Part shown: positions 18,501 to 25,610 of the stretch, one piece after another
Numbering within the stretch: position 1 is the stretch's first letter
Layout: each line of letters starts with the position of its first letter
Source of the DNA: an uncultured Bacilli bacterium
GTDB taxonomy: Bacteria; Bacillota_I; Bacilli_A; RF39; UBA660
Reading direction: 5' to 3'
Assembly: GCA_934176955.1 (NCBI GenBank)
Contig: CAKPOS010000008.1
Location: 17,062 to 81,061, forward strand
Length of the DNA stretch: 64,000 bases
Translations under genes and position numbers: made by a program
Notes under the pieces: generated by a model
What the model was told of the DNA's origin: nothing
Databases searched by the model: none
Seen by the model: only the letters and a program-made list of their open reading frames with translations

Positions 18501-19214
18501 TTCATAAATTTCAATTAAGGCTTCATCTGTATTTTTGGTTGTATCTTTTTCGATTGTATTTTTTAGATAAGTATTGTTATCAAATACGGATAAAATTTCT
18601 TCATCACTAGAAAGTCCAAATGCTCTTAAAAGAGTTGTTATTGGTACTTTTCTTGTTCTATCAATTCTTACATAGATAACATCTTTAGAATCGGTTTCAT
18701 ATTCTAACCATGTTCCTCTTGTTGGGATAACCTTTGCAGCATACACAGGTTTTCCATTTTTATCAATTTCCTTTGAGTAATATACGCTTGGTGATCTTAC
18801 TAATTGAGATACAATTACTCTTTCAGCACCATTGATAATGAATGTACCACTATCCGTCATCAAAGGCATATCACCTAAGAATATTTCTTGTTCTTTTACT
18901 TCACCTGTTTCGTTGTTAAATAATCTTGTTTGTACTTTTAAAGGTGATGCGTAAGTAATTTGTCTGTCTTTGCATTCTTTTAAAGAATATCTCGGCGTAT
19001 CAAATTCATAATCGCCAAATTCTAATGATAGACTTCCTGAAAAACTTTCAATTGGAAATAAATCTTCGAATACTTCTTTAATTCCTTTTTTTACGAACCA
19101 TTGATATGATTCTTTTTGAATTTGTAATAAATTATCAAGTTCTAATGAATTTTTGATCATAGAGAAATTTCTTCTTTTTCTATAATCTCCACTTTGCTTT
19201 AATTTATAAGCCAT
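15531..19214 (-). CDS. rpoB: DNA-directed RNA polymerase subunit beta
   Basis: The 1227-residue beta subunit. The rifampicin region reads FGSSQLSQFMDQVNPIAEL then THKRRLSALGPGGLSR, with the wild-type His and Ser residues that normally give sensitivity. GDKMSGRHGNKGVIS and the C-terminal clamp sequence GGKAQFGGQRFGEMEIWALE are intact. After about residue 1140 comes an acidic tail of some 85 residues, rich in Asp, Glu and Ser and ending in EKIGGEF. This is much longer than the short tail usual in Bacilli. The start has AGGGGTGAAAAAATA before the ATG. Its own promoter lies at 19285-19313. Confidence 0.99.
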   Translation of the reverse strand: MAYKLKQSGDYRKRRNFSMIKNSLELDNLLQIQKESYQWFVKKGIKEVFEDLFPIESFSGSLSLEFGDYEFDTPRYSLKECKDRQITYASPLKVQTRLFNNETGEVKEQEIFLGDMPLMTDSGTFIINGAERVIVSQLVRSPSVYYSKEIDKNGKPVYAAKVIPTRGTWLEYETDSKDVIYVRIDRTRKVPITTLLRAFGLSSDEEILSVFDNNTYLKNTIEKDTTKNTDEALIEIYEKLRPGEPTTLDSSKNQLITRFFDNFRYDLAKVGRYKFNKRLNITDRLLNNTLAQDIIVDGETIFTEGTKITKEVYSKLQEILKNGYGREEVKVNEELDNHNIVQVLYVHPEKFPDKKVKLMGNDQTLDTRTLTISDVYASISYYLNLLDGVGHDDEIDHLGNRRVRQVGELLQNQLKIGLSRMERVVRERMTTQDIETVTPKTLINIRPVTAVIKEFFGSSQLSQFMDQVNPIAELTHKRRLSALGPGGLSRDRAGMEVRDVNPSHYGRICPIESPEGQNIGLITSLASYAKIDEYGFIQTPYRKVENKKLTDKVEYLTANEEQDFYISQATVNVNDDMEITDATVAGRFNGENVIIPAEQVDYIDVSPQQVVSVTTSLIPFLEHDDATRALMGANMQRQALPLLTTEAPYVGTGVEYVAARDSGAVVVSKADGVVDYVDAKKIIVKNAKGTDTYELSTFERSNQGETANHRPIVRKGDKIRRGQIIADGPSTDKGELALGKNMTIAFMTFNGYNFEDAVIMNERLVKEDVYTSLHIEDYETQCRDTKLGPEEITRDIPNVSEDARKNLDENGIIKIGTEVKEGDILVGKVTPKGMADLTSEEKLLHAIFGEKTREVRNSSLTVPHGGEGIVHDVKVYTKEDNEDLPSGVSKVVRVYIIQKRKIQVGDKMSGRHGNKGVISLILPSEDMPYLPDGTPIDIMLNPQGVPSRMNIGQILELHMGMACKKLGVHVATPVLDGASTEDVKAMMKEAGMDEDGKTVLYDGRTGEPFDHRISVGVMYFVKLHHMVDDKLHARSTGPYSLVTQQPLGGKAQFGGQRFGEMEIWALEAYGASHVLQEILTYKSDDVVGRVKVYESIVKGTPLPNPGIPEAFRVLIKEFQALGLNISVIDNNDEVVGFKELEMTDDEEEDDTPSIEEVKDNKNTPSIENELESEDSLEDEFEDVEDEEESFDEEENNEDEDYEELEEVETDFDEDFENNLDEKIGGEF

Positions 19215-19257
19215 TATTTTTTCACCCCTATGCCATTATTTTTTCGCTCTTCCACGT

Positions 19258-19299
19258 CAAAAAAAGATGCGTTTCCAATATATAATGTTAGCATCTCTC
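19258..19299 (-). terminator. Terminator-like hairpin overlapping the rpoB promoter
   Basis: On the minus strand AGAGATGC pairs with GCATCTTT and is followed by TTTTT. The left arm covers the rpoB -10 and spacer region. The hairpin can therefore form only in transcripts reading through from upstream genes and would separate them from rpoB. Confidence 0.55.
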
Positions 19300-19313
19300 T
19301 TAATAAAAGTCAA
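19285..19313 (-). promoter_or_regulatory. Sigma-A promoter for rpoB-rpoC
   Basis: On the minus strand TTGACT (19308-19313) and TAACAT (19285-19290) are 17 bases apart, about 70 bases before the rpoB start. Confidence 0.7.
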
Positions 19314-19362
19314 TGGAAAAATCCACTTTTTCTGAACTTTTCCATTACTCTATCGAAACCTT

Positions 19363-19635
19363 TTATTTATTATTTTCTTCTATTCCTTCTCGTAATAAAT
19401 TTAAAAATTTTTTAGCCAAACTTTGATTTAACTCTTCGTCAAGTTCTTCAACAATTGTTTTATCATTTTCGTTTTTTAATTCCACTATTTTTAATTCTTC
19501 CATATTTGGTTCTTCATCTTCATCTACTGGTGCTAATAAACAATAGTTTTTATTATCTTCTGATAACATTTTCAAAATAGTATATTCTGTATTATCTTCT
19601 AGTGTAATAATATCATATAATTCTATTTTTTTCAT
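19363..19635 (-). CDS. DUF1292 (YrzB-like) protein
   Basis: A 90-residue acidic protein of the DUF1292 family, which is widespread in Firmicutes and has no known function. The typical core is visible: ELYDIITLEDNTEYTIL, then NYCLLAPVDEDEEP and LKIVELK. The start overlaps the stop of the membrane protein gene by 4 bases (ATGA), so the two are coupled. A terminator-like hairpin and the rpoB promoter follow. In other genomes this family usually sits with the Holliday-junction resolvase gene, not beside rpoB, so the location is unusual. Confidence 0.8.
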   Translation of the reverse strand: MKKIELYDIITLEDNTEYTILKMLSEDNKNYCLLAPVDEDEEPNMEELKIVELKNENDKTIVEELDEELNQSLAKKFLNLLREGIEENNK

Positions 19636-21506
19636 CTTGATAATCCTTTCGTCTTCTCTAAATTAACATCGTTGATATTATACCAACCTTCTTCGATTGC
19701 TTCTAATTGTTCTTTTGTTATTTTCTCGGTATTTCCATAACTTGAAAGATATTTATCTTTGTTTGCGGTTAATACTGTTACAATTTCTCCACCATTATTT
19801 ATCATTTGTTGAATATCTTGATTAGCATTTTCGTTATAAGCATATTTTCGAACAATACCTTGACCGTTAGCGATTCCTACTCCTAATACAATTCTTTTTG
19901 CAGCATCATCAACTGTTGGAACATGAGAATTTTCTTGAAAATATGCATCAAAGACGTTGCTATGTGCAGTACCATTAACTACTACTTCGCTGCCTATTTG
20001 AATTGAATTTTCATCAAAAATATCAAATTTATTTTCTTTATGTTGAGTATATGGTGCTATCACATCATCTAAATATATTAAATTTGAGAAATTATTTTCT
20101 GCTGTATGATTATCTTTACTTTCATGATTATTTTGAAATTGAACTTCTTCATTAGATTTTGACTCTGGATAATATATTGTATTATTATTACTATGAATCA
20201 TCTGAACATCAGCATCATCTAAATTATTTACATTATTTTCTAGTGCTTGAACATCTTTTGTGTTAGTTATTTTTTTCATAATTGATGGGCTTTCAGCACA
20301 TATTAAAACTAAAGTAACGGCAACCGTTGATATTTGTGTTATTATTTTTTTAAAAATATTTTTTTTAGGTTTTCTAGCTGATTTAACTTCCTGACTTTTT
20401 TTGCTTTTTTCTTCATCTTTATTTTCTTCTGTTAAATTCAATTTATTTAAATCAAATGAAATTTCTGAATCCTCATTTAAATTTCCATTTTCTGATTTTG
20501 TTTCTTGTTTTTCCACTTTAAAACCAAATTCTTTAGAAGGGGTAAGATTTGGTATTTCTTTTAAATTTTCTTCATGTGTTTTTTGAGCTTGATTTTTAAC
20601 CTCTTTTTGTTCTAATTGATTCTGAGATAATGTTTGAAAGATGGCTTTTATATTTTTTTTATGTACTTCATTTGCTTCTTCTTGTATATTAGCAGCATTT
20701 TCTAGATTTTTTTGAAAGATTTTTTTAAATTCATCTACCATATTTTCATCATTGGTAGAACTTGGAATATCATTTTTTTTGTTTAAGGAATCATTACCTT
20801 CTTTATCAAAACTAAAAATTGGTTTTGTTAACCTATCTTCTTCTTGATTCATTTCTATTTTTTGTTCTTGATTATGATTTTTTTCTTTATCGTCTGATAA
20901 AACAATTGGTTCTCCTCTAGATGCTAATAAATTAGCTATTTGTTCTATTTCATTTGCTGCTTCATAAAAATCATCTGGCAAATTTTGTTCTTTTTCATCT
21001 TTATATGTTTCTAATATACTTAATAGTTCACTATATCTTTTTTTTAAATCTTCTGTTGGTATAGTTTTTATATTAGAGTTAAATGCGTTGTTTTTTTGAT
21101 TATTTTCAGCATGATTTTCCACATGTTGAAGAATACCATTAGCACTTTCTATTCGTTTCTGTACTTGATTTAAATTAATAGTTTGTAAATTATTGATTTT
21201 TTGACAACTTTCCTCTATAATTTTCAATTCTTTTTCAATATTTTTAATCGTTACTTCTCTTAATATACTGCTAGTATCTTCTTTAGTATATTGATTTTTT
21301 GATGGATTATTATCTAAAGAGTTTCTTTCTACACTCCAATCATAAAGTTCTTTTGAAAGATTAGTAATGTCACGATTAGACAATTGAGTTAATAATTCTT
21401 TAAGTAAATTACTAATGGTTTCTATATGCTCATTATTTATTTCTTTATGTTCATTAGCTGGATAACCTAAGTTTTCTTCTTCAAAAAAATCTTTCATCGT
21501 ATTCAC
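19632..21506 (-). CDS. Single-pass membrane protein with a long cytoplasmic helical region
   Basis: A 624-residue protein I do not recognise. Residues 1-370 are Glu/Asn/Lys-rich and helical, with coiled-coil stretches (ESCQKINNLQTINLNQVQKR). A basic stop-transfer (RKPKKNIFKKI) precedes one hydrophobic segment at about 385-408 (ISTVAVTLVLIC). The C-terminal 215 residues would be extracellular. They include a low-complexity part and a folded-looking end (IQIGSEVVVNGTAHSNVF, then RIVLGVGIANGQGIVRKYAY). The gene lies between rplL and rpoB, where Bacilli often carry an rsmC-like methyltransferase gene. It has its own promoter (21519-21547) and a GAGGTGAATACG ribosome binding site. The topology resembles EssB of type VII systems, but no shared motif was found. 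Confidence 0.7.
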   Translation of the reverse strand: MNTMKDFFEEENLGYPANEHKEINNEHIETISNLLKELLTQLSNRDITNLSKELYDWSVERNSLDNNPSKNQYTKEDTSSILREVTIKNIEKELKIIEESCQKINNLQTINLNQVQKRIESANGILQHVENHAENNQKNNAFNSNIKTIPTEDLKKRYSELLSILETYKDEKEQNLPDDFYEAANEIEQIANLLASRGEPIVLSDDKEKNHNQEQKIEMNQEEDRLTKPIFSFDKEGNDSLNKKNDIPSSTNDENMVDEFKKIFQKNLENAANIQEEANEVHKKNIKAIFQTLSQNQLEQKEVKNQAQKTHEENLKEIPNLTPSKEFGFKVEKQETKSENGNLNEDSEISFDLNKLNLTEENKDEEKSKKSQEVKSARKPKKNIFKKIITQISTVAVTLVLICAESPSIMKKITNTKDVQALENNVNNLDDADVQMIHSNNNTIYYPESKSNEEVQFQNNHESKDNHTAENNFSNLIYLDDVIAPYTQHKENKFDIFDENSIQIGSEVVVNGTAHSNVFDAYFQENSHVPTVDDAAKRIVLGVGIANGQGIVRKYAYNENANQDIQQMINNGGEIVTVLTANKDKYLSSYGNTEKITKEQLEAIEEGWYNINDVNLEKTKGLSR

Positions 21507-21518
21507 CTCATGATAATA

Positions 21519-21547
21519 ATTTTAGCATAAAGTTTAAATTTATTCAA
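21519..21547 (-). promoter_or_regulatory. Sigma-A promoter for the 624-residue membrane protein
   Basis: On the minus strand TTGAAT (21542-21547) and TAAAAT (21519-21524) are 17 bases apart, immediately before the ribosome binding site. Confidence 0.6.
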
Positions 21548-21621
21548 TTGTTCTTTTTTTAGTTTACATTAATTTCAGTCTATAATATTGGTTTTATGTA
21601 AAGAAAATATTCAAATATTTC

Positions 21622-21653
21622 AAAAAAAAAAAAAAAAAATCGGTTTCCCGATT
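21622..21653 (-). terminator. Intrinsic terminator after rplJ-rplL
   Basis: On the minus strand AATCGG-GAAA-CCGATT forms a tetraloop hairpin followed by an uninterrupted run of 16 or more T. The run (18 A on the plus strand, 21622-21639) is the longest homopolymer noticed in the window. Confidence 0.9.
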
Positions 21654-21667
21654 AATTTTTAAAATTA

Positions 21668-22036
21668 CTATTGTAATTCTACTGAAGCTCCAGCTTCTTC
21701 TAATTGAGCTTTTAATGCGTCTGCTTCTTCTTTTGCTACGCCTTCTTTAATTGCTCCACCATTATCAGCAATTTCTTTTGCTTCTTTTAATCCTAATCCA
21801 GTTACTTCTTTAATAATTTTGATTACTGGTAATTTGTTTGCTCCTGCTGATGTTAATACAACATTAACTTTAGAAGGACCAGTTTCTTCAGCTGCTGAAG
21901 CTGGTGCTGCTGCTACTGCTACTGCACTTGGATCTACTCCAAATTCCTCCTTCATTGCATCTACTAATTCTTTAATTTCAAGAATTGTCATTTCTTTTAA
22001 TGAATTAATGAATTCATCTTTTGTTAATTTTGCCAT
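21668..22036 (-). CDS. rplL: 50S ribosomal protein L7/L12
   Basis: The 122-residue stalk protein that recruits translation GTPases. The N-terminal dimerisation domain (LTKDEFINSLKEMTILEIKELV), an Ala-rich hinge (AVAAAPASAAEE) and the C-terminal factor-binding domain (KLPVIKIIKEVTGLGLKEAK) are in order. It follows rplJ at 27 bases, behind AGGAGG, and is ended by the terminator at 21622. Confidence 0.98.
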   Translation of the reverse strand: MAKLTKDEFINSLKEMTILEIKELVDAMKEEFGVDPSAVAVAAAPASAAEETGPSKVNVVLTSAGANKLPVIKIIKEVTGLGLKEAKEIADNGGAIKEGVAKEEADALKAQLEEAGASVELQ

Positions 22037-22063
22037 TATAAATTCCTCCTTATATATTTATTA

Positions 22064-22558
22064 TTAATTTTCTTCTTTTTCTTTTGAATATAAATCTAGA
22101 CAGATAGATAAGTCTCTTACTGTACCCATTAATCCACCTGCTAACATTGTTAATAATCCTTCTCTTGATGGGATTGCAGCATAAGAATTTAATTCTTCTA
22201 TATTTGCAACTTTTCCTTCTACTACTCCAGCTTTTAATTCTAAAGCTTCATGCTTTTTTGCAAATTCACTAATAATTTTTACTGGGGCAAGTTCATCACT
22301 AGAGAATGAAATTGCGGTTGGTCCTTCTAGATAATTATCTAATTCTAGACCACTATCTGCAATTGCTCTTTTTGCTAAAGTGTTTTTATACACTTTATAG
22401 TCAGATCCTGATTCTCTTAAACTTCTTCTTAATTCAGTTACTTCTGATACTTTTAGTCCACGAGGATCGAATAAAACGATTGATTTTGCATTTGCAAATT
22501 TTTCTTTAATTTCGTCTATAACAACTTGTTTTTGTTCTAGAATTTTAGCATTTGCCAT
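22064..22558 (-). CDS. rplJ: 50S ribosomal protein L10
   Basis: The 164-residue base of the ribosomal stalk. KQVVIDEIKEKFANAKSIVL and YRGL-type DPRGLKVSEVTELRR mark the RNA-binding domain. The C-terminal helix (TVRDLSICLDLYSKEKEE) binds L7/L12 dimers. It is the first gene of the rplJ-rplL operon, with its own promoter and a classical L10 leader upstream. Confidence 0.98.
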   Translation of the reverse strand: MANAKILEQKQVVIDEIKEKFANAKSIVLFDPRGLKVSEVTELRRSLRESGSDYKVYKNTLAKRAIADSGLELDNYLEGPTAISFSSDELAPVKIISEFAKKHEALELKAGVVEGKVANIEELNSYAAIPSREGLLTMLAGGLMGTVRDLSICLDLYSKEKEEN

Positions 22559-22561
22559 CTA

Positions 22562-22712
22562 ATAACAACTCCTTTCTGTTCTTTATGCCTTAAAAAAATC
22601 TCTCAGAAACAATATTCCCGAGAGATAAAAAGATTTTTCTACTTTATTCCTCGGTAAGATGATTAAACACTTTATGTGTCCTTACTGTCTTGGGCATAAA
22701 TTTCTGATTACG
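22562..22712 (-). promoter_or_regulatory. Ribosomal protein L10 leader (autoregulatory)
   Basis: The 5-prime untranslated region of rplJ folds in the pattern of the L10 leader. It has TTATGCCCAAGACAGTAAGG near its start and GGCATAAAGAACAGAAAGG just before the gene, so the GGCATAA elements bracket the structure. Between them lies ATCTCTC...GAGAGAT followed by TTTTTT (about 22597-22627), a terminator-like stem. In the family, L10-L12 binding represses its own operon. Confidence 0.8.
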
Positions 22713-22718
22713 CGTTAT

Positions 22719-22747
22719 ATTATATAATACTTAAAATTATTTGTCAA
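22719..22747 (-). promoter_or_regulatory. Sigma-A promoter for rplJ-rplL, inside the end of rplA
   Basis: On the minus strand a perfect TTGACA (22742-22747) and TATAAT (22719-22724) are 17 bases apart. The -35 element lies in the last codons of rplA. Confidence 0.85.
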
Positions 22748-23432
22748 CACTTGTTAAATCAATCTTTATTCCAGGTCCCATAGTAGATGAAATAGAAATA
22801 TTTTTAACATAGTTTCCTTTAGCAGTTGATGGTTTTGATTTAAGTATTACATCGATGAATGCTTTTAAATTTTCTACTAATTTTGCATCTTCGAAACTAG
22901 TTTTTCCGAAAATACCATGAACATTTCCGTAACTATCTGTTCTATAGTTTACTTTTCCTTTTTTTGTTTCTTCTATTGCTTTTTTTACATCAGTTGTAAC
23001 TGTACCAGTTTTAGGGTTAGGCATTAATCCTTTTGGTCCTAATAATTTACCAATTTTACCTAATTGAGGCATCATTTCTGGAGTGGCAATGATAACATCA
23101 AAGTCAAACCAATTTTCTTTAGCAATTTTGTCAATCATGTCTACATCTCCTACATAATCTGCTCCCGCAGCAGTAGCAGCTTTAGCTTGGTCTCCTTTTG
23201 CTAATACTAAGATTTTCTTTGTTTTACCTGTTCCGTGTGGTAATACAACAGCGCCTCTTAATTGTTGGTCAGCTTTTTTTACATCTAAGTTTAAGTTCAT
23301 TGCTACTTCTAGTGTTTCATCAAATTTAGAATTTGATGTTTTTTTCACTAAAGAAATAGCTTCTTCAATAGAATAACTTTTATTTTTATCAACTTGTTCT
23401 AAGTTAGCAACGTATCTCTTGCTCTTTTTCAT
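22737..23432 (-). CDS. rplA: 50S ribosomal protein L1
   Basis: The 231-residue L1-stalk protein, which also acts as translational repressor of its operon in many bacteria. KSKRYVANLEQVDKNKSYSI begins the protein. VVLPHGTGKTKKILVLAKGD and KLLGPKGLMPNPKTGTVT are diagnostic, and MGPGIKIDLTSVDK ends it. AAAGGAGGTAAAAAA precedes the ATG. The 74-base gap to rplK contains a small hairpin and a sequence shared with the rplK leader. Confidence 0.98.
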   Translation of the reverse strand: MKKSKRYVANLEQVDKNKSYSIEEAISLVKKTSNSKFDETLEVAMNLNLDVKKADQQLRGAVVLPHGTGKTKKILVLAKGDQAKAATAAGADYVGDVDMIDKIAKENWFDFDVIIATPEMMPQLGKIGKLLGPKGLMPNPKTGTVTTDVKKAIEETKKGKVNYRTDSYGNVHGIFGKTSFEDAKLVENLKAFIDVILKSKPSTAKGNYVKNISISSTMGPGIKIDLTSVDK

Positions 23433-23467
23433 TTTTTTACCTCCTTTGTGGTTCGTGCGGACTTTAA

Positions 23468-23496
23468 TCCTTCCACTTAATAGGGATTCCCCTATT
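23468..23496 (-). promoter_or_regulatory. rplK-rplA intercistronic element (possible L1 target)
   Basis: The minus strand has AATAGGGGAATCCCTATT, a 7-base-pair hairpin, immediately followed by TAAGTGGAAGGA. The latter string also occurs in the rplK leader (24030-24041). GTGGAAGG-type sequences occur in L1 targets of other bacteria, so a shared regulatory site is possible. Confidence 0.35.
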
Positions 23497-23506
23497 CTAG
23501 GAATTA

Positions 23507-23926
23507 TTAATCTTTGATTTCGATTCCCATGTTACGAGCAGTTCCTTCTACAATTTTCATTGCAGATTCAACATCGTAAGCATTTAAATCTGGCATTTTA
23601 GTTTCAGCAACTTCTTTTAATTGGTCACGAGTAATTGTTGCAACAGTTTCTCCTTTTGTTGTTCCTTTTGCAACTTTAGCAACCTTTTTAAGTAAGAATG
23701 GTGCTGGTGGAGTTTTTAATACTAAATCGAAACTTCTATCGTCATAGATAGTGATTTCAACTGGTAATACATCTCCCATTTTGTCTTTTGATAAGTCATT
23801 AAATTTTGTACAAAACTCTTGTAAATTAATTCCTGCAGGTCCTAATACTGTTCCAACTGGTGGAGCAGGTGTAGCACGTCCAGCAGGGATTTGTAATTTA
23901 ATTTTCTTCGTAATTTCTTTTGCCAC
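23507..23926 (-). CDS. rplK: 50S ribosomal protein L11
   Basis: The 139-residue GTPase-centre protein. With the GTG start at 23926 it begins MAKEITKKIKLQIPAGRATP, the standard N-terminus. AGGAGGTG lies 8 bases upstream. A further in-frame GTG (23935) overlaps that Shine-Dalgarno and is less likely. PPVGTVLGPAGINLQEFC, LKTPPAPFLLKKVAK and the C-terminal RNA-binding NAYDVESAMKIVEGTARNMG are intact. It is first in the rplK-rplA operon, with a promoter at 24069-24097. Confidence 0.97.
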   Translation of the reverse strand: MAKEITKKIKLQIPAGRATPAPPVGTVLGPAGINLQEFCTKFNDLSKDKMGDVLPVEITIYDDRSFDLVLKTPPAPFLLKKVAKVAKGTTKGETVATITRDQLKEVAETKMPDLNAYDVESAMKIVEGTARNMGIEIKD

Positions 23927-23940
23927 GAAAAACACCTCCT

Positions 23941-24062
23941 AATTAAATTTGTTATTTTTTCGCGAGTGGTTCAAACGGGTGGAAAAGTTAGATTCGGTAA
24001 GTGTCCGCCTCTTCTTTTTTACTTTTCTCTCCTTCCACTTATTAAACCTAATACTTGCTGCG
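23941..24062 (-). promoter_or_regulatory. rplK leader region (putative L1/L11 operon control)
   Basis: About 120 bases of untranslated leader separate the promoter from the rplK ribosome binding site. TAAGTGGAAGGAG near the 5-prime end can pair with CACTTA further on, and a second part reads CCACCCGTTTGAACCACTC. This resembles leader sequences before rplK in other Firmicutes. Control by L1 is inferred only. Confidence 0.35.
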
Positions 24063-24068
24063 GTTATA

Positions 24069-24097
24069 ATCATAACATACTTTTTTTTGATTTTCAA
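24069..24097 (-). promoter_or_regulatory. Sigma-A promoter for rplK-rplA
   Basis: On the minus strand TTGAAA (24092-24097) and TATGAT (24069-24074) are 17 bases apart. Confidence 0.65.
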
Positions 24098-24139
24098 CTA
24101 TTTATTTGCTTTTATTTCAGTAAATACAAGCATTTGTTG

Positions 24140-24676
24140 CTAGTCTATACTAGAAATTTCAGATAAATCGACTTCTACTTTAGTCACTTGGCCGAATAAA
24201 TCAACATTAACATTTAATTTTTGAGTCTTCATGTCAACACTTTCGATAGTACCTTCCATATCTTTGAATGGTCCTTCTAAGATACGTACTTTTTTCCCAG
24301 GTTCTAATTCTTTAGAAGCATCTATTCTACTTAAGCCCATCTTACCTAGAATGTCATCTACTTCATTTGGTAATAATGGAATTGGTTTTGCTCCCTTTCC
24401 TGATGAGCCGATAAATCCAGTTACTCCTTGCGTATTTCTTACGATGTACCAAGCTTCATCTGACATTACCATTTCTACTAAAACGTATCCTGGTAACATC
24501 TTTTTTACTTTTTCTTTTCTTACTCCATCTTTTACTTCAACGATTTTTTGTTCTGGAACAACGACACGATAAATATTCTTGTGAAGTTCCATAGAGTTAA
24601 TCATCATTTCTAATTTTTCTTTTACTTTATATTCATAGCCAGTTACTGTTGTTACTACATACCATTCTTTTTTCAT
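24140..24676 (-). CDS. nusG: Transcription termination/antitermination protein NusG
   Basis: A 178-residue NusG. The NGN domain starts KEWYVVTTVTGYEYKVKEKLE and contains MLPGYVLVEMVMSDEAWYIVRNT and GVTGFIGSS. The C-terminal KOW domain reads GKKVRILEGPFKDMEGTIESV. It binds RNA polymerase and modulates pausing and coupling. Its ATG overlaps the secE stop as TAATG, so the two are coupled. Confidence 0.97.
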   Translation of the reverse strand: MKKEWYVVTTVTGYEYKVKEKLEMMINSMELHKNIYRVVVPEQKIVEVKDGVRKEKVKKMLPGYVLVEMVMSDEAWYIVRNTQGVTGFIGSSGKGAKPIPLLPNEVDDILGKMGLSRIDASKELEPGKKVRILEGPFKDMEGTIESVDMKTQKLNVNVDLFGQVTKVEVDLSEISSID

Positions 24677-24867
24677 TATGCCTTCACACTCCTTAATAGA
24701 GATACTAATAGGTCAATTACATAAAAATATGCACCTAATGCTACCATAAAACTTACTGTTGTTAAGGAGTATTTTACTAAATCTTTTCCATTTGTCCAAC
24801 GAATACGTTTGATTTCTTTTTTTACTCCTTTAAAATAATTTTTGATTCCATTGATTATTTTTTTCAT
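24676..24867 (-). CDS. secE: Preprotein translocase subunit SecE
   Basis: A 63-residue single-span SecE, the clamp of the SecYEG channel. The protein starts MKKIINGIKNYFKGVKKEIKRIRW, with the conserved amphipathic helix. The membrane segment is SLTTVSFMVALGAYFYVIDLLV. The ATG at 24867 has AAGGAGGATTATA before it. A longer frame reaching 24954 would run through the promoter and is not the real start. No rpmG gene precedes it, unlike many Bacilli. Confidence 0.93.
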   Translation of the reverse strand: MKKIINGIKNYFKGVKKEIKRIRWTNGKDLVKYSLTTVSFMVALGAYFYVIDLLVSLLRSVKA

Positions 24868-24925
24868 TATAATCCTCCTTAAATCTTGTATTTGACTAAA
24901 ATAAAAACACCTTCGTGTTGGTATA

Positions 24926-24954
24926 AATATAGCACTAGTAAGTGTTTTTGTCAA
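24926..24954 (-). promoter_or_regulatory. Sigma-A promoter for secE-nusG
   Basis: On the minus strand TTGACA (24949-24954) and TATATT (24926-24931) are 17 bases apart. The short leader contains AACAC-GAAG-GTGTT followed by TTTATTTT, a small attenuator-like hairpin. Confidence 0.8.
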
Positions 24955-25155
24955 TTCTATATAACCTATTTTAATGACCTATTTTGAAAAAATACTTATA
25001 TTTTCTTTTTCTTTATATAAGAAGTAAGATAAGGATAAGTATTATTTGTTTTGTATTGGTAATAATATTATCGATTAAGTTAATATTTTGTTCTAATTAT
25101 TTTTGATGAGAAAAAGTATGTTTATAATGATTTTATTGATTTAGGAGTTGGTGAT

Positions 25156-25491
25156 ATGGATTTTGGAGATAAAGTGAAATTGTTAAGGAAGAAACATGAT
25201 TTATCTCAAGAGAATTTGGCAGCTATTTTAAAAATTAATCGGAATTGTTTATCTAGAATTGAGACTGGTAAATCAGAACCTTCTTTATCGGTAATTCGTG
25301 ATATTGCAGAATTTTTTAATGTTGATGTTGCTAGTTTGATGGATATTCAGAAAGAGAAGTTAGATACTAAGGATAAGATTAAAAAAATAGTAGATGGTTG
25401 TCAGTATTTGATGGATAATGATTTAGATTTTTTGGTTCGTATCATTTCTGTAATGAGAGAAGAATATGTAAAACATAGTGAAGAAGAATAA
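25156..25491 (+). CDS. XRE-family helix-turn-helix regulator
   Basis: A 111-residue DNA-binding protein. Residues 5-60 form a typical Cro/C1 HTH: KVKLLRKKHDLSQENLAAIL, then NRNCLSRIETGKSEPSLSVI. The C-terminal 45 residues are acidic and probably mediate dimerisation. TTAGGAGTTGGTGAT precedes the ATG. It stands alone between the secE promoter region and a terminator, so its targets cannot be read from context. It could bind the short inverted repeats found nearby, but that is speculation. Confidence 0.85.
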   Translation: MDFGDKVKLLRKKHDLSQENLAAILKINRNCLSRIETGKSEPSLSVIRDIAEFFNVDVASLMDIQKEKLDTKDKIKKIVDGCQYLMDNDLDFLVRIISVMREEYVKHSEEE

Positions 25492-25538
25492 AAAGAAAGT
25501 TTTAAATAAGTATTTTACGTTTAATATATATATTGTAA

Positions 25539-25563
25539 AGCAATACGAGATGTATTGTTTTTT
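25539..25563 (+). terminator. Terminator after the XRE gene
   Basis: CAATAC (25541-25546) pairs with GTATTG (25552-25557) around GAGAT, followed by TTTTTT. The end of the right arm and the T tract also form the -35 box (TTGTTT) of the next promoter. Confidence 0.65.
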
Positions 25564-25583
25564 CTTGATTTTTTGATTATAAT
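25555..25583 (+). promoter_or_regulatory. Sigma-A promoter for the methyltransferase-rluA pair
   Basis: TTGTTT (25555-25560) and TATAAT (25578-25583) are 17 bases apart. The -35 element is built from the terminator of the upstream gene. Confidence 0.55.
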
Positions 25584-25610
25584 TTTTATAGAAAGAGAGG
25601 AAAAGAGATA

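Noticed and set aside
19212..19247. Direct repeat GCCATTATTTTTTC at the rpoB start as an alternative rpoB start
   Set aside because: The second ATG copy (about 19235) is out of frame and lacks a comparable Shine-Dalgarno, so it is only a short tandem copy.
24676..24954. Longer SecE with 29 extra N-terminal residues
   Set aside because: The extra part runs through the promoter and leader. AAGGAGG points to the ATG at 24867.
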